Positions 5,519-9,276 of a stretch of 9,276 bases of DNA are shown here, piece after piece (positions within the stretch are counted from its first letter, which is position 1; each line of letters begins with the position of its first letter). Under the pieces are notes generated by a model. That model did not search any database. It was given only the letters and a program-made list of their open reading frames with translations, and was not told where the DNA came from. Source of the DNA: Candidatus Aminicenantes bacterium UBA4820 (lineage in GTDB: Bacteria; Acidobacteriota; UBA4820); contig DHFQ01000100.1 of NCBI GenBank assembly GCA_002402325.1, positions 1-9,276 of the forward strand. Reading direction: 5' to 3'. Position numbers and translations under genes: made by a program.

Positions 5519-6547
5519 CTAATTCTTTATGTATTTAATCTTTTTCTTTCCTTTTACCAATTCGCCGATTAAAAAAGGGCTTTCCTTTCTTTTTTTAAGT
5601 TTTTTGATGATGTCATCAGCCCCATTTTTATCTACAACAAGAATCAAGCCAACGCCCATATTGAAAACTCTGAACATCTCTTCTTCACTGACATTACCCT
5701 TTTCCTTAATAAATCTAAAAATTGGTGGAACATCAATTCTATCAAGCCATACTTCAGCACAGATGCCCTCTTTAAGAACTCTTGGTAGATTATCTGTTAT
5801 TCCTCCCCCGGTTATATGGGCAATTGCCTTTAAATTTCTATCTTCAAGAATTGGATAAACAGAGGAGAAATAACTTTTGTGAATCTTCAGAAGAGAGTCT
5901 CCAACGCTTTCTCCCAATTCTTTGATCCTGTCATTAACCCCAAATTTCAATTTTTCAAAAAATAATTTTCTAACAAGAGAATAACCGTTTGTGTGAAGTC
6001 CGTTTGAAGGAAGGGCGATAAGAACATCTCCAATTTCAACATTTCTTGGAAGAATTTTCTTTCTGTCTACAATTCCAACAATAAAACCCGCAAGGTCAAG
6101 ATCACCCTCTTTATATAGATCGGGCATTTCAGCGGTCTCTCCACCAATCAAGGCGCACTCATTTTCTTTACAACCCTTTGCAAGCCCCTTTGCAACCTCT
6201 ATCAGGACATTGCCCTCCAGTTTTCCCATAGCAAAATAATCGAGAAAAAACAAAGGTCTTGCTCCAAGTGCAAGGATGTCATTGACGCAGTGGTTAACGA
6301 GGTCATGCCCTATTGTATTGTAGACTCCTTTCATTTTTGCAACCTTTATTTTTGTTCCCACACCATCCGCAGATGCAACGAGGATTTTACCTTTTCCTAT
6401 ATCAAACAAGCCACCAAATAATCCTATATCTGATACAACATTTTTTGTAAAAGTTGCCTTCGCTATTTTTTTTACTACCTTAAGAGCATTGTCCTGAACA
6501 TCAATATCAACTCCAGATGATTTATAAGTTACTGCCTTTTTTGGCAT
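5519..6547 (-). CDS. purM: Phosphoribosylformylglycinamidine cyclo-ligase (AIR synthetase)
   Basis: PurM catalyses the ATP-dependent ring closure of FGAM to 5-aminoimidazole ribonucleotide (AIR), the fifth step of de novo purine synthesis. At 342 residues it is full length (E. coli 345). Motifs run in the family order: YKSSGVDID (8-16), ADGVGTK (60-66), HDLVNHCVNDILALGARP (81-98), IGGETAEMPD (134-143), GLHTNGYSLVR (183-193), AHITGGGITDNLPR (243-256) and NMGVG (296-300). These cover the ATP-binding and dimer-interface elements of the PurM/PurL fold. The ATG at 6547 has a TAGGAG ribosome-binding site about 6 nt upstream. This site overlaps the TAG stop of the chemoreceptor gene 8 nt upstream, so both are probably made from one mRNA. 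No other purine gene is in the window, and no PurR-type or guanine-riboswitch element is visible upstream. Confidence 0.97.
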   Translation of the reverse strand: MPKKAVTYKSSGVDIDVQDNALKVVKKIAKATFTKNVVSDIGLFGGLFDIGKGKILVASADGVGTKIKVAKMKGVYNTIGHDLVNHCVNDILALGARPLFFLDYFAMGKLEGNVLIEVAKGLAKGCKENECALIGGETAEMPDLYKEGDLDLAGFIVGIVDRKKILPRNVEIGDVLIALPSNGLHTNGYSLVRKLFFEKLKFGVNDRIKELGESVGDSLLKIHKSYFSSVYPILEDRNLKAIAHITGGGITDNLPRVLKEGICAEVWLDRIDVPPIFRFIKEKGNVSEEEMFRVFNMGVGLILVVDKNGADDIIKKLKKRKESPFLIGELVKGKKKIKYIKN

Positions 6548-6555
6548 AATTTCTC

Positions 6556-9087
6556 CTATATTTTGTATTTTTTTATCTCTTCATTTAGAAGTGATGCGCT
6601 CTGCTGAAGAGAATTACTCACACTTGACAGGTCTCTCATCGCAAGGTCAAGCTTTTTACTTAATGTTAGCAACTGCTGTGTGTTGTCAAAAAGAGTCTTT
6701 GTCTCATCTGCCTGATTTCTGACCGATTCTGCGCTATTGTGGCTATCACTTGTAATCCTGATCATAGACTCTGAAATCACTTTCGCACCTTTTGCCTGTT
6801 CCTTTGTTGCATTTCTCAGTTGAATGGAAACTTCCCTCACCCTCTCAGCCTCCTGATGAAGATAGCGAGTCGTTCTTGCCTGCTCTTCCGTTGCCCTTGT
6901 TATTCCTTCTATCATCTGGAAAATTTTATTTACACTCTCCGTTGCTGTAACTCCGCCGTGTCCTATCTCTTCCATTGCAATAGAAATCCTTTTGCTTAAC
7001 TCTTCTTGAGTTGATGCGGATTCAAGAATAGTTTTTAAAGCATTTCCTGCGTTTCTTGAAAGATTTACAGAATTATCGACTACTCTTTCAGTCTTTGAAA
7101 TTGCATCAGACATCTCTTCTCCGCCAGAAACAAGAGATTTGATAACATTTCTTATCTCTTTTGCCTGCCCTGAGGTTCTCGATGATAACTCCCTTATTTG
7201 AGTTGCCACAACAGCAAATGACTTTCCGTACTCTCCCGCACCAGCCGCAATTATACTTGCATTTAAAGCAAGGAGGTTTGTCTGTTCCGTAACTTCTTCT
7301 ATCACATCAACAATCCTGCCTATCTTGTTTATACTCACCTGAAGGTTTTTTAACGCCTCAAGGCTTTGAATCGCTGCTTTCTTGCTTCTTATTATCTCCT
7401 CTTCAACGGATGCAACAGAACTAAATCCCCCTTCTGCATCCTGAGTAACTTTTACAGATGTCTCCTGTAGCATCCCTGCATTTCTCATTGTTTCCTGAAG
7501 CGCTGCATCAAGCTCTGTCAAAAATGAAACTGATTCCTGAGTAGATTCTCTTAAAACTCCTGTTGAAGAATTTATCTCTTCTGCGGTTGTTGACATCTCA
7601 TTTGCAGAAGCGACTGTTTTCTCAACGGATTTCATTAAAATATCAGCATTATTCGCTATTTCTTCAACACTTGCCTGCATCTCAAGAATTATTGATGAAA
7701 CATCCTGTGTTGTGGTAACAACCTGCTCCATAGCACTTGATACTTTTAAAATCCCCTGTTCAAGGATTTCAGTTGATTTTCCCGTTTTTGATGCAATTTC
7801 AAGTTGATTTTTAGACTCTTCTGCAAGGGTCCTCGTCAAATGAACAGTCCTGTTAACCTCCTGATCAACAATTGCCCCGGCGTGTTTTAACTCTTTCTGC
7901 ATTTTTCTTAAAGAGTAAAAGGTTTCTCTCAGATGATCACCAACATCTCCCAATTCATCATCAGACCAGACTGTTTCTATTTCTCTTAAGTCTCCAGATG
8001 ATATTTTGTTGCTTAAATTCTTCAGTCTTTCTATGCAAGAACTTATGTCATTTCCTAAAAATAGTAGAAACCCTCCTAATAGAATCATTAAAGCAACTAT
8101 ATAAATAAAGGCAGATTGTAACATAACAAACAACTGAATCGGTGAAACAACATTTTCTTTTAATGAGGCAACAAGGAAATGGTCATTGTCAATAGCATAG
8201 GAGTATAATACTGCCCGCGTGGTTTCAACTATTGCATCCTTTTGAAAAACGATATTCAATCCTTTTAATTTCCTGTCAAAATATTCAGGGTCAGTAGCAC
8301 TCAACCGAACATCTCCTTTAAATAATGCTATATTATATTTATCTGAGTTAAAAGAAGATAATTGTGTCGGCCAGTTAGATGAATCAGTTTCTCTCAATAT
8401 TTTGGCAAAATTGCCAATTTCAACTCCCGCTCCACTTATTGCATTTCTTTCTGCAAGGTAAGAAATTCGAGCATAAATTAAAATGCCAAAAGCAAGAAAG
8501 GCAATAAAATTGAGACCCAGTACGGAAAAAACAATTTTATTTTTTAAAGAAACTCTATATTTTTTGACATCCGGAACAGATTCAAGTTGAAGTTGAATTT
8601 CTTCAAGTAATGGCGAAACTTCACTCTTGCAAACAAAATATGATAGGCATAAAGAAATGCTTGCGGTAATTATCCCTGTGAAAGTTAGCGCAATCCCTGA
8701 GAGGAGAGTTCCAATAAGAAAAATTCTATCAAGGATGACTATCGCAATTATTGAAAAAACCCATATTAAAACAGTACAATATTGAGCCTTGCTTACAAAA
8801 GAAGCAAGGTGCGTATAAAAATCTGATAGTTTTTTTGTGCTTAAGACCCTTCCTTGAGCCTTAGCTCTCTTGTATTCGGCAATAGCAGGGGTTAGATAAT
8901 TTTTGAAATACCAAACCTTTGGTAATCTTGAGAGTAATAGAAGTCCTGCCACTGCAATGATGTATCCTTTGATGAAGGGTAAAATTCCCCTTTGAACTGA
9001 AGCAAAATAAAAAACTGCAAAAATAAGAGCAAATAAAGGCGGAAAGACATCCTTTATAAAATAGGGTATTTTTTTCTTTCTTCTCAT
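6556..9087 (-). CDS. Methyl-accepting chemotaxis protein with extra membrane module
   Basis: This is an 843-residue transmembrane chemoreceptor that should pass a sensed signal to CheA/CheW. Residues 1-155 hold four hydrophobic helices (about 15-31, 38-54, 103-120, 124-151). A fifth helix (184-206) is followed by a roughly 110-residue external region (207-315) whose fold I cannot assign, though small CACHE-like is possible. The sixth helix is at 317-344. HAMP follows (about 340-395, with DELG at 377-380), then a long coiled-coil hairpin (396-840). The tip EQTNLLALNASIIAAGAGE (601-619) identifies the MCP signalling domain, followed by FAVVATQIRELSSRT (624-638). Relative to Tsr, Glu385 and Arg388 are replaced by Ile613 and Gly616. 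There is no C-terminal CheR/CheB pentapeptide. The open frame extends to 9177, but the start at 9087 has a strong ribosome-binding site and is chosen. purM follows after 8 nt. The ligand is unknown. Confidence 0.93.
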   Translation of the reverse strand: MRRKKKIPYFIKDVFPPLFALIFAVFYFASVQRGILPFIKGYIIAVAGLLLLSRLPKVWYFKNYLTPAIAEYKRAKAQGRVLSTKKLSDFYTHLASFVSKAQYCTVLIWVFSIIAIVILDRIFLIGTLLSGIALTFTGIITASISLCLSYFVCKSEVSPLLEEIQLQLESVPDVKKYRVSLKNKIVFSVLGLNFIAFLAFGILIYARISYLAERNAISGAGVEIGNFAKILRETDSSNWPTQLSSFNSDKYNIALFKGDVRLSATDPEYFDRKLKGLNIVFQKDAIVETTRAVLYSYAIDNDHFLVASLKENVVSPIQLFVMLQSAFIYIVALMILLGGFLLFLGNDISSCIERLKNLSNKISSGDLREIETVWSDDELGDVGDHLRETFYSLRKMQKELKHAGAIVDQEVNRTVHLTRTLAEESKNQLEIASKTGKSTEILEQGILKVSSAMEQVVTTTQDVSSIILEMQASVEEIANNADILMKSVEKTVASANEMSTTAEEINSSTGVLRESTQESVSFLTELDAALQETMRNAGMLQETSVKVTQDAEGGFSSVASVEEEIIRSKKAAIQSLEALKNLQVSINKIGRIVDVIEEVTEQTNLLALNASIIAAGAGEYGKSFAVVATQIRELSSRTSGQAKEIRNVIKSLVSGGEEMSDAISKTERVVDNSVNLSRNAGNALKTILESASTQEELSKRISIAMEEIGHGGVTATESVNKIFQMIEGITRATEEQARTTRYLHQEAERVREVSIQLRNATKEQAKGAKVISESMIRITSDSHNSAESVRNQADETKTLFDNTQQLLTLSKKLDLAMRDLSSVSNSLQQSASLLNEEIKKYKI

Positions 9088-9100
9088 AATCACTCCTTTT
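9088..9100 (-). promoter_or_regulatory. Ribosome-binding site fixing the chemoreceptor start
   Basis: AAAAGGAGTG on the minus strand (9091-9100), with GGAG 5 nt before the ATG at 9087, is one of the best ribosome-binding sites in the window. The alternative upstream ATG at 9177 has none and would add 30 residues with no basic start, so the start at 9087 is preferred. Confidence 0.85.
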
Positions 9101-9193
9101 AAAAGCACCTTTTCAAAGTGATAGTTTATTAAAGAGTGAAAAAAAAAACAAGAGACACTAAACCCAAAATCCGACATTGATTTGCATCTTGAT

Positions 9194-9224
9194 TTGACGC
9201 AGGTAAATGCTACGCATTTATAGG
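9194..9224 (+). promoter_or_regulatory. Weak candidate rightward promoter with palindrome in its spacer
   Basis: On the plus strand TTGACG (9194-9199; 5 of 6) and TATAGG (9219-9224; 4 of 6) are separated by 19 bp, a long spacer. The first palindrome (9204-9220) fills this spacer, a classic operator position. A gene it would serve lies beyond the window, so this is speculative. Confidence 0.2.
9204..9220. repeat. Inverted repeat TAAATGC-N3-GCATTTA, copy 1
   Basis: A perfect 7-bp inverted repeat (9204-9210 and 9214-9220) with a 3-base spacer lies about 117 bp upstream of the chemoreceptor start codon. With copy 2 it may form a two-site operator or part of a repeat array running off the right edge. 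Confidence 0.6.
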
Positions 9225-9240
9225 CACTAAAAAGTCTTTG

Positions 9241-9256
9241 TAAATGCGAGCATTTA
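9241..9256. repeat. Inverted repeat TAAATGC-N2-GCATTTA, copy 2
   Basis: The same 7-bp arms recur with a 2-base spacer, starting exactly 37 bp after copy 1. The stem can be lengthened by CTTT (9236-9239) and AAAG (9257-9260) with a bulged G, giving 11 pairs. The 20 bases between the copies are not repeated elsewhere in the window. Confidence 0.6.
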
Positions 9257-9276
9257 AAAGCCTTATTTATTGCCTT

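Noticed and set aside
9138..9149. Run of ten A residues upstream of the chemoreceptor as a phase-variable tract
   Set aside because: It lies outside the chosen coding region and not between clear promoter boxes, and homopolymer runs are expected in DNA this AT-rich.
9088..9177. Thirty-residue N-terminal extension of the chemoreceptor
   Set aside because: The upstream ATG has no ribosome-binding site, whereas the ATG at 9087 has GGAG at 5 nt and is followed by a basic MRRKKK start typical before a first membrane helix.

Overview
This window is low-GC bacterial DNA carrying ordinary chromosomal housekeeping genes. I see no phage, transposase, toxin-antitoxin, defence or CRISPR module. The proteins are rich in Lys, Glu, Ile and Phe. 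A kleisin (ScpA), a split-type methylmalonyl-CoA mutase catalytic subunit, PurM, a tRNA with encoded CCA and a large chemoreceptor together suggest a motile, probably anaerobic bacterium that uses propionate/methylmalonyl-CoA chemistry. The lineage cannot be fixed from the sequence. A thermophilic or anaerobic low-GC group such as Caldisericota is only a guess.

Left part (1-4010): a divergent pair shares a 58-bp control region (1143-1200). To the left runs scpA followed by a 100-residue, three-helix membrane protein. To the right runs the methylmalonyl-CoA mutase large subunit, followed after 2 nt by an MFS transporter. The control region is built around a perfect 12-bp palindrome that places a consensus -10 box on each strand. 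On the right-hand transcript an 11-codon mini-ORF starts almost at the predicted transcript end and overlaps the GTG start of the mutase by four bases.

Middle (4011-5518): a 425-bp non-coding stretch separates the convergent MFS and short-chain dehydrogenase (SDR) genes. It contains a locally GC-richer nested stem-loop. Then come the SDR gene and tRNA-Leu(CAG), both on the minus strand. The tRNA has a near-consensus promoter only 9 nt upstream.

Right part (5519-9276): purM lies 8 nt downstream of an 843-residue methyl-accepting chemotaxis protein. Its ribosome-binding site overlaps the receptor stop codon, so the two are probably co-expressed. The receptor is unusual: four extra N-terminal membrane helices, a very long symmetric signalling hairpin, and replaced charged residues at the hairpin tip. 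Upstream of it, two TAAATGC/GCATTTA inverted repeats 37 bp apart may be an operator pair or members of an intergenic palindrome family; a related hairpin lies just after purM.

Nothing here is clearly a new multi-gene system. The points most worth checking are the symmetric bidirectional promoter with its leaderless mini-ORF, the unusual chemoreceptor coupled to purM, and the paired palindromes at the right edge.
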